A stretch of DNA of 56,586 nucleotides from NCBI GenBank assembly GCA_964425745.1, contig CAYRNW010000017.1, positions 1 through 56,586 of the forward strand, given 5' to 3'. The notes beneath the pieces were generated by a model. The model saw nothing but the letters and a program-made list of their open reading frames with translations. It did not search any database and had not been told where the DNA came from. Every line of letters starts with the position of its first letter. The stretch's first letter is position 1. The translations under genes were made by a program, and so were the position numbers. Of this stretch, positions 35,544 through 44,583 are shown piece by piece. The DNA is from CALCNS01 sp964425745. Its GTDB lineage: Bacteria > Bacillota > JAAYKD01.

Positions 35544-37235
35544 TTATTTTTGCAAACGCCATTCATGGCGAAGAACTCCGGCAGTCGGACAAGAAATTTG
35601 AACCTGACAGGAATCTCCCTCTTGGCCTTGAATAAGCCAAATCACTTTCTTGCTACAATCGGCATCGACTCTTCCCCGGTAACCACCATCCATAAATCGA
35701 CCGGAGCGCCCGGCTCTTCCGGCAAGATGACCCAGCTTTCTTATGGCCGGCAGATGATCTGCCACTTCGGCTCCTTTCAATTCAGCAATGACTTCCTTTG
35801 CTGTTTTCAATTGAAGCGCTTCTTGGGTCAGATGTGTTGGCAGATACCCGATATTCCCAACTTTAATCTCCACACGCCAAGTGTTTGCATCGATTGCGCT
35901 ACATGAAAACGATTCCAACCATAGTTTCGGTAAGGTTTTGGCATTGCGGATTAAAAAATTGCAAACCTTGGAACATTCTGCCGCCAGAAATTCCGGAGGA
36001 CAATTCTGTAAAAAAGTTTTGGTCAAAAAGCCACCAATTTCTACTTCTCCTAATTGCGGATGCTGAAATGCTTTCCAATTCACAAAAGCTTTCCCCTGTA
36101 ACATCCGGTCATTCCATTGCATGATTTTTAAATTGTCTTGTAATAATTCGATTTCGCTTTTTTCTTTGCGAGGATAAATATCGGTAATTCCCGAGCGGTT
36201 CGCCAAATCCCAAAGTTCAATCGTATGAGCTGGAATCCCACGATTACAATAAAGCCAATCATCAAAAGCTCCGCTCAAAACCAATGCCGGATCCGCAAAA
36301 AACTCGTTGAAGACATTGATGCTGAAATATCCGGTTTCTTCTGCTGCCATGCTACCGATGGCTTTAAAAATCTCAATATCGAGCTTGGGAGCCTGTTTTT
36401 CGGGTTTTATTCCAGGCAAGCGTAACAACGCTCCCCCGGTTGTATGCAAGGTTGAAACATAGCCAATATTCGGATGCGATATAATAAACTCTGCAACGGC
36501 TTTGGTTTCCGGTTCGGAAAGCGGATAAACCCCAGCACCGGCTTGTTTGGCTTCCACGTCCCAACTGCAAGGGAAATTACGATTTAGATCCATCCCCCAA
36601 AGCGAAGGGGCCGGTTGCGGATCTCCTTGTAGAGTTTCTGGTTGTTCTAAACGGCCCTCTTGATAAACGCGATAAAACTCGCCATCCCATTCGTCCGGGC
36701 GACGTCTTTCCATAAGCCTTGAATCTAAAGCACTGACTTTCCAATCCCCGTAAGGACTTTTGACTCGCATCAGTACAATCTGTCCGTCCCCATCCATGTC
36801 TTCAGCAACCAAGCCGGGCTGTTGCTCCGGTTCCGGGTAGGCACGGGGTACAGACCTCAGACCGGCAGGGGTCGTTAAATAGACTTCTGCCCCGTCGGGA
36901 GAGACTCTGGGAATGATATAAAAAGTAACTTCCTTCAACAAACGAGCGATGGCGGCTTCTGTGCTTCTTTTGAGCAGGGCTTCGGCCGTGTACAGTGCTA
37001 CCATAGAACCCGTCACTTCTCCGGCATGAAAATTACCATCGATATAATACGCCGGCTTCTCTTCCGGTACACCAGTGGAATAATCGGTAATCGTCAACAA
37101 CCAAAGCAACCGTCCTTCCGGACTGATTCCCACATTACTCAAGCGCGCGAATTGAGGGTAACTCGCTGCCATCTGTTTTAAGGCATTGGTAAGTTCGTCA
37201 AAAGTATAATAATGATCATAGACGAGGGGTTGCAA
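35544..37235 (-). CDS. M14 zinc carboxypeptidase (paralogue 2)
   Basis: This 563-aa protein is clearly a tandem duplicate of paralogue 1 (both begin YDHYYT(Y/F) and share GEVEIGGFLTKT and LPTHLTQEAL). The zinc motif FHAGE, LHTTGG, DLNRN and HTIELWDL are kept, so both copies look active. The substrate-side loops differ (for example FHAGE against HHAGE). The start is TTG 37235, eight bases after AAGGAGG, which gives an N-terminus matching paralogue 1; the longer frame from 37301 is not supported. Confidence 0.9.
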   Translation of the reverse strand: MQPLVYDHYYTFDELTNALKQMAASYPQFARLSNVGISPEGRLLWLLTITDYSTGVPEEKPAYYIDGNFHAGEVTGSMVALYTAEALLKRSTEAAIARLLKEVTFYIIPRVSPDGAEVYLTTPAGLRSVPRAYPEPEQQPGLVAEDMDGDGQIVLMRVKSPYGDWKVSALDSRLMERRRPDEWDGEFYRVYQEGRLEQPETLQGDPQPAPSLWGMDLNRNFPCSWDVEAKQAGAGVYPLSEPETKAVAEFIISHPNIGYVSTLHTTGGALLRLPGIKPEKQAPKLDIEIFKAIGSMAAEETGYFSINVFNEFFADPALVLSGAFDDWLYCNRGIPAHTIELWDLANRSGITDIYPRKEKSEIELLQDNLKIMQWNDRMLQGKAFVNWKAFQHPQLGEVEIGGFLTKTFLQNCPPEFLAAECSKVCNFLIRNAKTLPKLWLESFSCSAIDANTWRVEIKVGNIGYLPTHLTQEALQLKTAKEVIAELKGAEVADHLPAIRKLGHLAGRAGRSGRFMDGGYRGRVDADCSKKVIWLIQGQEGDSCQVQISCPTAGVLRHEWRLQK

Positions 37236-37327
37236 ACAAATCGCCTCCTTAATTTGAAGTTCTTGTTCTTTGTTCCCTACCCAGTTGCTTGCCTCCTGCA
37301 ACTCCCGGCTTTTTCTCTTGTTTTTGA

Positions 37328-37356
37328 TTGCTTTTTCACGAGCGGTTTGTTATAGT
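37328..37356 (+). promoter_or_regulatory. Promoter of the RocB-like gene
   Basis: An extended -10, TGT-TATAGT (hexamer 37351-37356), has TTGCTT (37328-37333) 17 bp upstream. It stands 31 bases before the GTG start. Confidence 0.6.
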
Positions 37357-37387
37357 GGAGGCAGAAAAACAAGAAGAGGTGGATACT

Positions 37388-39037
37388 GTGAATCTTCGTC
37401 AAAAAGCAGAACAATTGACCTTGGATTTAGTCCGGCATGGCAGCGTGGTAGGGAGCCCCGGTGAAGCTAAAATTGCTCACTATATTTATGATCTCTTAGC
37501 AAAGCTGCCCTATTTCCAGCAACATCCGAATCAGCTGATGCTGCAGCCAACCGAACAAGATGATCATCTGCGTTACAACGTGATTGCATTGGTCAAAGGG
37601 GAACAAAGGGAATCCAAAGAAGCACTCCTACTACTGGGGCATATGGATACTGTTGGTGTCGATGATTATCATCAGCTCAAAACTCAAGCTTTCTCTCCGG
37701 ATTCATTGAAAGAGCAATTGAAAAGCATGAGTTTCCCCGAGAGCATCGCCAAAGAAGTGCATTCAGAGAATTGGCTCTTTGGGCGTGGCATCCTCGATAT
37801 GAAGAGCGGGGTTGCTGCACATCTTTTAGCCATTGAAGCTGCAGCCGAAAAGCCAAAAGACTTCACTGGAAACCTCTTCTTCTTAGCAGAGTGCGATGAA
37901 GAAGACAATTCCCGCGGGGTTCTCACCGCCTTGCCCCAAATCGAAAAACTCTGCAAGGAACACGGCCTGCATTTAGAAGGGGCTATTAACGCCGATTATA
38001 CGGCACCGCGCTACCCCGGTGATGACAATCGTTATCTGTATTATGGGACCGTTGGCAAACAACTGCCTGCTTTTTATATTGTTGGTAAAGAAACCCATGT
38101 GGGCGACCCGTTCGGAGGATTGGACCCCAACTATTTGGCAGCTGCCATTCTTGAAGAGCTTAGTTACAATCCGGAGTACTGCGACATCGCCTTAGGTGAA
38201 GTCGCAACTCCACCGATAAGTTTGAAACTTCACGACTTCAAACGCTTTTATACCGTTCAAACCAATGTCAGCACCTTAGTCTACTTCAATTTGGCCGTTC
38301 ATCATTGGAGCCCCGATCTCATTTTGCAAAAGATGGCACAAGCCGCCGACAAAGCTTGTCAATATGCGCTAAACCGACTGCAAGAGCGTTATGACCTCTA
38401 CTGCAAACTCAGCAATCTCCCCAAACAAGCACTCCCTTGGCAAATCCGAGTTTTAACTTACAAAGAAATGATCGTCAAGGCCAAAGCTACGCACGGAATC
38501 GCTTTTGAGGAAGCACTACAAGAAAAAGCCGAAGCATTATTGAAAGAAGAGTTGGATTTACGCGAATACAACACTGCCATGGTGGAGTTTGTTTGGCAAT
38601 ATCAACCCGATAAACGTCCAGCGGTCGTTCTCTTTTTTGGCAGCATGTATTATCCGAGAATTCAGTTGGACCGTGAGAACGCCAAAGATGCCCGCTTGAT
38701 CAAAGCTGTGGAAAACGCAGTTCAAGCCAATGAGACCCTATTGAAGCCCTATGACTTGAGTACTCGCTTCTTCTTCCCCTACATTGCTGACTCCAGCTTT
38801 TTAAGTTTAAGTGATGACGCTGCTGCGTTGTCGACCTACACCGAAAATTATCCGGCGCATCTCAAACGGCAGAGAACCGATTTTGATCTCATCGGTCGTA
38901 TCTCCATGCCGGTGGTCAATATTGGCTCCTACGGCAAAGATGCTCATCAATTTTTAGAGCGGATCGATGCCGATTACACCTTAGGTGTGGTGCCGGTCTT
39001 AATCTGGGACACCATTCAACATTTTTTTAAGAAATAA
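37388..39037 (+). CDS. RocB-like M20 family metallopeptidase
   Basis: This 549-aa protein belongs to the M20 peptidases, in the long RocB-type branch. Metal-site motifs are LLLGHMDTVGVDD, GRGILDMKSGVAAH and the catalytic-acid region LAECDEEDNSRG. In B. subtilis rocB sits with arginine-degradation genes, but its reaction is not established; here it is next to two M14 carboxypeptidases instead. The start is GTG 37388, five bases after AGAGGTGG, and not the ORF's earlier in-frame codon at 37328, which lies in the promoter. Confidence 0.88.
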   Translation: MNLRQKAEQLTLDLVRHGSVVGSPGEAKIAHYIYDLLAKLPYFQQHPNQLMLQPTEQDDHLRYNVIALVKGEQRESKEALLLLGHMDTVGVDDYHQLKTQAFSPDSLKEQLKSMSFPESIAKEVHSENWLFGRGILDMKSGVAAHLLAIEAAAEKPKDFTGNLFFLAECDEEDNSRGVLTALPQIEKLCKEHGLHLEGAINADYTAPRYPGDDNRYLYYGTVGKQLPAFYIVGKETHVGDPFGGLDPNYLAAAILEELSYNPEYCDIALGEVATPPISLKLHDFKRFYTVQTNVSTLVYFNLAVHHWSPDLILQKMAQAADKACQYALNRLQERYDLYCKLSNLPKQALPWQIRVLTYKEMIVKAKATHGIAFEEALQEKAEALLKEELDLREYNTAMVEFVWQYQPDKRPAVVLFFGSMYYPRIQLDRENAKDARLIKAVENAVQANETLLKPYDLSTRFFFPYIADSSFLSLSDDAAALSTYTENYPAHLKRQRTDFDLIGRISMPVVNIGSYGKDAHQFLERIDADYTLGVVPVLIWDTIQHFFKK

Positions 39038-39055
39038 CGCATCGTATAAAAAAAC

Positions 39056-39098
39056 AAAAAAGCCAACGAACCCTATTGCCGGGGAAACGTTGGCTTTC
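39056..39098. terminator. Bidirectional terminator
   Basis: The stem AAAGCCAACG (39059-39068) pairs with CGTTGGCTTT (39088-39097), with an inner CCC/GGG. A-rich and T-rich flanks on both sides let it serve the convergent RocB-like and membrane-protein genes. Confidence 0.85.
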
Positions 39099-39103
39099 TT
39101 ATT

Positions 39104-39664
39104 TTATGGAGCTACTTGAATTTCATATTCGCCTTTGATCATGAGATACGATACATCGGTAAAACTTAAGCCACGTCCATCGCTACGCGGGATCAGCAAA
39201 TGATGATTGGTTGCAACTTCAGTACCCGTTGTTATGTCAACCCCGGCAGTTAGATCTGCCAGTCCTCCTTGAGCAGAAGCAATGGCATATGCTTTCCCGG
39301 CACGTAAAATCATCTCGCACCCGGCTTCCGCTAAAACCTTATCCCCTTTTTGCAAGTTAATCACTTGCCAGGTGGGGGACGGTTCTATGGTTGGTTCTGG
39401 GGACGGTTCTGTAGGGGGCGGCTCCGTTGGCTCCGTCGGCGGAACCGGATCGGTGGGGGTGCTCGGTTCCGTTGGAGTTCCGGGAGGTGTCGTCGATTGA
39501 ACTGCTTCTTGGATCCATTGTTTAACCTCGAGCTTGAGCGAATCCAGTCGCAATTCCAAATAGCTGAGTGAAATCAGGGGATCTTGCGGGGTGGTCGCCT
39601 GCACTTGATAAAACAGCATACCGGCGCCTAACAAGCCAACGAGCCAAAACCATTTCTTGGGCAT
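39104..39664 (-). CDS. Membrane-anchored protein with Pro/Thr linker
   Basis: This 186-aa protein has an N-terminal transmembrane helix (about 5-22), a short helical part, a long Pro/Thr/Glu linker (about 65-105) and a compact extracytoplasmic domain (about 108-186). The domain has a conserved feel (LQKGDKVLAEAGCEMILRAG, then NHHLLIPRSDGRG), but I do not know its function. The start is ATG 39664 with AGAGAGG; the 270-aa reading from 39916 is inside prfB. Two copies of GGGGACGGTTCT (minus: AGAACCGTCCCC) fall in the linker DNA at about 39372-39413. Confidence 0.75.
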   Translation of the reverse strand: MPKKWFWLVGLLGAGMLFYQVQATTPQDPLISLSYLELRLDSLKLEVKQWIQEAVQSTTPPGTPTEPSTPTDPVPPTEPTEPPPTEPSPEPTIEPSPTWQVINLQKGDKVLAEAGCEMILRAGKAYAIASAQGGLADLTAGVDITTGTEVATNHHLLIPRSDGRGLSFTDVSYLMIKGEYEIQVAP

Positions 39665-39677
39665 CGAATCATCCTCT

Positions 39678-40797
39678 CTATTCTTTTTCCAACCATTGGC
39701 CCGTAGCCAAACAACGCAAATATCCTTGGACAAACCCTTCAATTTCACCATTGAGCGCTGCCTGTGTGTTTCCCATTTCAACACCGGTACGGTGATCTTT
39801 GATGAGGTTGTAGGGGTGTAAAACATAGGAGCGAATCTGACTCCCCCAGGCAATATCGGATTTTCCACCTCTGACCTGACTGGCTTCCGCTTCGCGTGCC
39901 AGTCGTTCGCGCTCATATAACTTCGCCTTCAAGATGCGCATCGCCATTTGACGGTTCGCATGCTGTGAGCGTTCATTCTGGCAGGTCACCACCAACCCCG
40001 TGGGGATATGGGTCAAGCGAATCGCCGTTTCAACTTTATTAACATTCTGCCCACCGGCTCCCCCGGCGCGGTAGACATCGATCTTCACATCGTCTGCTTT
40101 AATCGTGACATCAATGGCATCATCGAGTTCCGGCAAAACTTCAACCGCAGCAAAAGAGGTATGGCGACGGCCGGAGGTATCGAAGGGCGAAATACGCACC
40201 AACCGATGCACACCGCTTTCGGATTTTAAATAGCCATAGGCTTTTTCACCACGAACGAAGAAGGTCACACTCTTGATCCCAGCTTCGTCGCCTCCCTGGT
40301 AATCCGCTGTCTCCACTTTGTAGCCTTTGATTTCCGCATAACGCAGATACATGCGTAACAACATTTCAGCCCAATCTTGTGATTCGGTTCCACCGGCACC
40401 GGGATGAATGGTCATAATCGCATCATTGTTGTCATAGGGCTCAGAGAGTAAGGTCGACAACTCCAATGAATCGAATGCGGACATCAGAGTACGAAGATTT
40501 AGATTTAATTCTTTCATCCATTCCGGGTCTTCGTGTTCTTCCAGCAGTTGAATTAATTCTTGCGCTTCCTGATAGTGCTCTAGAAGCTCTTCAAAGGCAT
40601 CGAGCTGGTTTTTGAGACCATTGCTCTCAGCTATCATTTGTTGAGCTTGTTCCGGTTCGTCCCAAAATCCATCTTTTTGAATTTCTTGCTGTAGTTCTAG
40701 ATAGTGCTTCTTCTTTTGATCGTAGTCAAAGAGACCTCCTCAGCTCGTCGAAACGAGCCGGCAATGTGGTCAGTTCTCGCTTGATTTCATCTAACAT
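39678..40797 (-). CDS. prfB: Peptide chain release factor 2 (with programmed +1 frameshift)
   Basis: RF2 ends translation at UGA and UAA. Translation begins at ATG 40797 and runs 23 codons to an in-frame TGA (40726-40728). The slip site is AGGAGG TCT CTT TGA C (internal Shine-Dalgarno at 40735-40740, CTT at 40729-40731). After a +1 slip the frame continues from GAC at 40727 for 349 residues, giving 372 aa. The codon-reading SPF (RLVRISPFDTSG) and catalytic GGQ (GGAGGQNVNKV) are present. The TGA is thus regulation, not a mutation. It lies 33 bases after secA. Confidence 0.97.
40726..40740 (-). promoter_or_regulatory. RF2 programmed-frameshift site
   Basis: On the minus strand AGGAGG (40735-40740), TCT, CTT and TGA C reproduce the conserved RF2 recoding signal: internal ribosome site, slippery CTT and in-frame UGA followed by C. 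Confidence 0.97.
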
Positions 40798-40830
40798 CCC
40801 GATTCACACCTTTCCCTTTTGTAAGGTTGC

Positions 40831-43350
40831 TCATTTTCCGCAACAATGTTTATATTTTTTTCCGCTTCCACAAGGGCAAGGATCGTTTCGTCCTACTTTG
40901 GTAGTACTTTTCTTGATCGGTGTTCGTTTGCTGTCGGAAGACATTTGTGCCGGATCGATCGGTTTTGCAACCTGTTCCCGCTGAATGGGTTCTTGACGCA
41001 CTCGAATTTGTACCTGGAACATTTGTCGTACGACATCGTGTTGAATGTTGTGAATCATCTCATCAAACATCTCAAAGCCTTCCACTTGGTAGGCTTGCAG
41101 AGGATCTTGTTGAGCATAAGCCCGTAAGCCAATGCCGGTTCGCAACTCCGTCATATCTTCCAAATGCTTCATCCACTTGGTGTCAACGGTGCGTAGCATA
41201 ATCATCTGTTCTAATTGACGCATGATCTCGGAGCCAAACTCCTGTTCTCGAAGTTCGTATTCTTTGCTCGCCAATTCCTCTAATTGATGGAGCATCTCTG
41301 CTCGGTCATTCTTCTGCAAATGAAGATTCACCGAGGCCTCAACACCGGCAGGTAAAACTTCCATGAGAGACCGCAAAGCAGAGGCTCGATCCCAATCCTC
41401 GGGTTTGCTATGCTCGTTGCAGAAGAGATCCACTTTTTCTTTGAGTACACTCTGCACCATGCCCATGATTACAGACTTCAAATCTTCTCCCGAGAGCACC
41501 TGTTGGCGTTGACCATAGATGATTTCGCGTTGCTTATTCATCACATCATCATATTGTAAGACGTGTTTACGAATATCAAAGTTCCGTGCTTCCACTTTGC
41601 GTTGAGCATTTTCAATCGCTCTGCTCAACAGCGGATGTTCAATGGGAATGTCGTCTTCGACTTTAAAGGTTTCCATGAGAGACGAGACGCGATCTCCACC
41701 AAACAGGCGCATTAGGTCGTCTTCTAAAGAGATGTAAAATTGGCTGGATCCAGGGTCACCCTGACGCCCGGAACGCCCCCGCAACTGGTTGTCGATTCGG
41801 CGTGATTCATGACGTTCCGTACCAATGATATGTAAACCACCTAACTCAACTACGCCTTCCCCCAACAAGATATCGGTTCCGCGGCCGGCCATGTTGGTGG
41901 CGATGGTGACGGTACCTTTTTGCCCGGCTTCAGCAACAATTTCAGCTTCCTTTTCGTGGAACTTGGCATTCAAGACCTGGTGAGGGATTCCTCTTCTACC
42001 CAATAGTTTTGATAAATACTCCGATTTCTCAATCGAAATCGTACCTACCAAAACCGGTTGCCCTTTTTTATTGCGCTCCACCACATCTTCTACCACCGCC
42101 TGGAACTTGTTCAATTCGGTTTTGTAGACCAAATCTGCAAGGTCTTCGCGGATCATGGGTTTGTTGGTGGGTATCACGACCACATCTACTTTGTAAATGG
42201 CGCGGAATTCGCCCTCTTCGGTCTCGGCAGTACCGGTCATACCGGCTAATTTTTTGTACATCCGGAAGAAATTTTGAATCGTGATGGTTGCTAAGGTTTG
42301 ATTTTCACGCTCAACCGTAACTCCCTCTTTGGCTTCAATGGCCTGATGCAACCCGTCACTGAAACGACGACCAAACATTAATCGGCCGGTAAATTCGTCT
42401 ACAATGATCACTTGATCCTCTTTAACCACATAATTGACATCGCGAATCATCAAAGCCATGGCTTTAATCGCATTGACCAAGAAGTGATACAATTCGCTGT
42501 TCTCCGGAGACATTAGGTTATCGATCCCCAAAACCCGCTCCACTTTGCTGACACAGCTTTCGGTAGTAGAAATGGTTCGGGCTTTTTCGTCAACGGTAAA
42601 ATCTTCTTCCACTTGTAAGCCGCGTACGATTTGAGCGAATTTACCATACAAATCAGTCGATTTATCGCCTTGTCCACTGATGATCAACGGTGTTCGGGCT
42701 TCATCAATCAAAATACTGTCAACTTCATCGACAATGGCATAATTCAAAGGCCGTTGCACCATATTTTGTTTATAGACTACCATGTTATCACGCAAATAAT
42801 CAAAGCCGAACTCGGAATTGGTGCCATACGTGATATCTGCTCCATAGGCCTTGCGCCGTCCGGCATAATCTAAATCATGGTATAAAACATCGACTTCTAG
42901 CCCTAAAAAGCGATGAATCTCGCCCATCCAGGCACAGTCGCGCCGGGCCAAGTATTCATTAACGGTTACTATATGAACCCCTTTACCCGAGAGCGCATTC
43001 AAATAGGCAGCAAAAACCGAGGTCAGGGTTTTTCCTTCCCCGGTTTTCATTTCGGCAATTCGTCCTTGATGCAAAACGATCGCCCCTAAAATCTGGGTGT
43101 CGAAAGCGCGTTGACCAATGACTCGAATCGCCGCTTCTCGTACCACTGCATAGGCTTCGGGAAGTAGATCATCTAAGCTGGCTCCGTCAGCCAACCGTGC
43201 TTTGAACTCCGGAGTCTTGGCCTTTAATCCTTCATCCGGCAAAGCTTTGATATCTGCTTCCAGCGCGTTGATTTTCTTCATGGCCGGTTGCAGCTTATCT
43301 AATTCTTTTTGATTGGGATCTCCAAATATTTTCTTGACAAAACCAAACAT
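40831..43350 (-). CDS. secA: Preprotein translocase ATPase
   Basis: This 839-aa motor drives protein export through SecYEG. It has Walker A (MKTGEGKT, 101-108), DEVDSILIDEAR, the helicase motifs (GTDILLGEGVVELGGL, GRSGRQGDPG), and a C-terminal zinc finger (CPCGSGKKYKHCC) that binds SecB or the ribosome in other bacteria. The start has AAGGAGA; it is two bases after the stop of the nucleotidyltransferase-like gene. The secA-prfB order is common in Bacillota. Confidence 0.98.
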   Translation of the reverse strand: MFGFVKKIFGDPNQKELDKLQPAMKKINALEADIKALPDEGLKAKTPEFKARLADGASLDDLLPEAYAVVREAAIRVIGQRAFDTQILGAIVLHQGRIAEMKTGEGKTLTSVFAAYLNALSGKGVHIVTVNEYLARRDCAWMGEIHRFLGLEVDVLYHDLDYAGRRKAYGADITYGTNSEFGFDYLRDNMVVYKQNMVQRPLNYAIVDEVDSILIDEARTPLIISGQGDKSTDLYGKFAQIVRGLQVEEDFTVDEKARTISTTESCVSKVERVLGIDNLMSPENSELYHFLVNAIKAMALMIRDVNYVVKEDQVIIVDEFTGRLMFGRRFSDGLHQAIEAKEGVTVERENQTLATITIQNFFRMYKKLAGMTGTAETEEGEFRAIYKVDVVVIPTNKPMIREDLADLVYKTELNKFQAVVEDVVERNKKGQPVLVGTISIEKSEYLSKLLGRRGIPHQVLNAKFHEKEAEIVAEAGQKGTVTIATNMAGRGTDILLGEGVVELGGLHIIGTERHESRRIDNQLRGRSGRQGDPGSSQFYISLEDDLMRLFGGDRVSSLMETFKVEDDIPIEHPLLSRAIENAQRKVEARNFDIRKHVLQYDDVMNKQREIIYGQRQQVLSGEDLKSVIMGMVQSVLKEKVDLFCNEHSKPEDWDRASALRSLMEVLPAGVEASVNLHLQKNDRAEMLHQLEELASKEYELREQEFGSEIMRQLEQMIMLRTVDTKWMKHLEDMTELRTGIGLRAYAQQDPLQAYQVEGFEMFDEMIHNIQHDVVRQMFQVQIRVRQEPIQREQVAKPIDPAQMSSDSKRTPIKKSTTKVGRNDPCPCGSGKKYKHCCGK

Positions 43351-43352
43351 GC

Positions 43353-44501
43353 TTACTCTCCTTTGGCACTGCGATGCAGAGCTCTTTGGTATCGAATCTC
43401 ATCGACCATGGTCCATAATCCACCTAATATCAAAGTATGTCCCCCTAAAACAATCGGGATAGGGGCTTCTTTCGCCGCCTTGGTGAATTCGCGAATGAAG
43501 GGGTTTTCAATCACTTCCCAATTTCCCAAATCGGAATTGAAGCGGTCGTGTTCACTGGCATGCAGTTTTTTATGCGCAAAAATCACCCGTGTATCAATAA
43601 AGGCAACATCGGAATTCTCACTGACCCAGCGGAAGAAGGCATCGATTCCTGCTTCTTCAATGAAAGCCGCCAGAAATGATTTGACTTTCCCTTCCGCTTC
43701 CAACCCCATCGCCTTCATACCGCGCTCTTCCGAAAGGACACGCAGCCGAGCTCGCAAATGCAAATTGAAATGAGCAATCAAGGGCGCTCCCACTCGGCCG
43801 CTAATCCATACACTGGGAACCTCTCCTTTGCGAGATAACACATGCCAGGCACGCTCTAAGGTATCGGTGGACCAGTTCATCGCATCCACCTCTTTGCGGG
43901 TGCGCGGTCCTAAATTGGGCATCAGTTTCAAGAAGAGAATCTCAGTGGGGGTATCGACATCAAAATGAATTCCGGGTGAATGCGGCATCAGCAAGCGTGT
44001 AAAGTGCTTCTGATACCGAATCTGGAACCCTAAAGCGTTATCCATATCGGGGGGATCCATTTCCAAAATAACATTGGCCGGATACCAGCCCACGATATCG
44101 GCAGACTGGACGTTGTTCACATACACCACGTTCTCGTTCTCATTGAGAACCTTGGCAATATCGGTAAATTCATCAATACTGATCAACGGCGAGCTGGCGC
44201 CGCTAAAGTAGAGAACTCGTTTCATGGGATTTTCTCGAACGACTCGTTGTAAGGCCGTTCCGTAGTGAAAGGGTTTCCACTCGGTCGTATCAATCACCTG
44301 GGCTCCCAGGGCAATAGCTTCGGCCGCTAGATCAGAATAATTGGTCGCCAAAATTACCCGATCATAATCTTTATGATGGATCAAGGTTTCTATATTGTCC
44401 AAACAGATGGCCTTGCGTACGCCCAACATGCTGAGCTCCACCTTGCTGGTGGGGTTGCCGCCTTCGAAAATGACTGCTGTCACAGGATGGCTCATCTTCA
44501 T
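43353..44501 (-). CDS. Nucleotidyltransferase-like protein of unknown function
   Basis: This 382-aa protein has an N-terminal part (about 1-215) that reads like a MobA/CobY-type nucleotidyltransferase fold: an initial beta strand, a Rossmann-like middle, and GIHFDVDTPTEI, like the DxDTxxD element of that superfamily. The expected loop GGxSxRxG is replaced by IFEGGNPTSKVELSM, so activity is uncertain. The C-terminal half (about 215-382) is helical and unfamiliar. The start is ATG 44501 or 44495; both have an upstream AGGTGA or AAGGAG. It lies between the aro operon and secA. Confidence 0.65.
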   Translation of the reverse strand: MKMSHPVTAVIFEGGNPTSKVELSMLGVRKAICLDNIETLIHHKDYDRVILATNYSDLAAEAIALGAQVIDTTEWKPFHYGTALQRVVRENPMKRVLYFSGASSPLISIDEFTDIAKVLNENENVVYVNNVQSADIVGWYPANVILEMDPPDMDNALGFQIRYQKHFTRLLMPHSPGIHFDVDTPTEILFLKLMPNLGPRTRKEVDAMNWSTDTLERAWHVLSRKGEVPSVWISGRVGAPLIAHFNLHLRARLRVLSEERGMKAMGLEAEGKVKSFLAAFIEEAGIDAFFRWVSENSDVAFIDTRVIFAHKKLHASEHDRFNSDLGNWEVIENPFIREFTKAAKEAPIPIVLGGHTLILGGLWTMVDEIRYQRALHRSAKGE

Positions 44502-44583
44502 CGCTCCTTCACCTCTGCAGTGCAGAGAAATACTGACCTTTAAATTTCTGCAACCTTTGCTCCAAATCCTGCAAATGGAAATC

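Noticed and set aside
39678..40797. prfB as a pseudogene because of an in-frame TGA
   Set aside because: The TGA sits in the exact RF2 frameshift context, so it is programmed.
44509..44574. 21-residue frame from TTG just after aroQ
   Set aside because: A coiled-coil-like peptide in frame with aroQ beyond its stop, but the ribosome site is poor; possibly a coupling leader, not supported as a gene.
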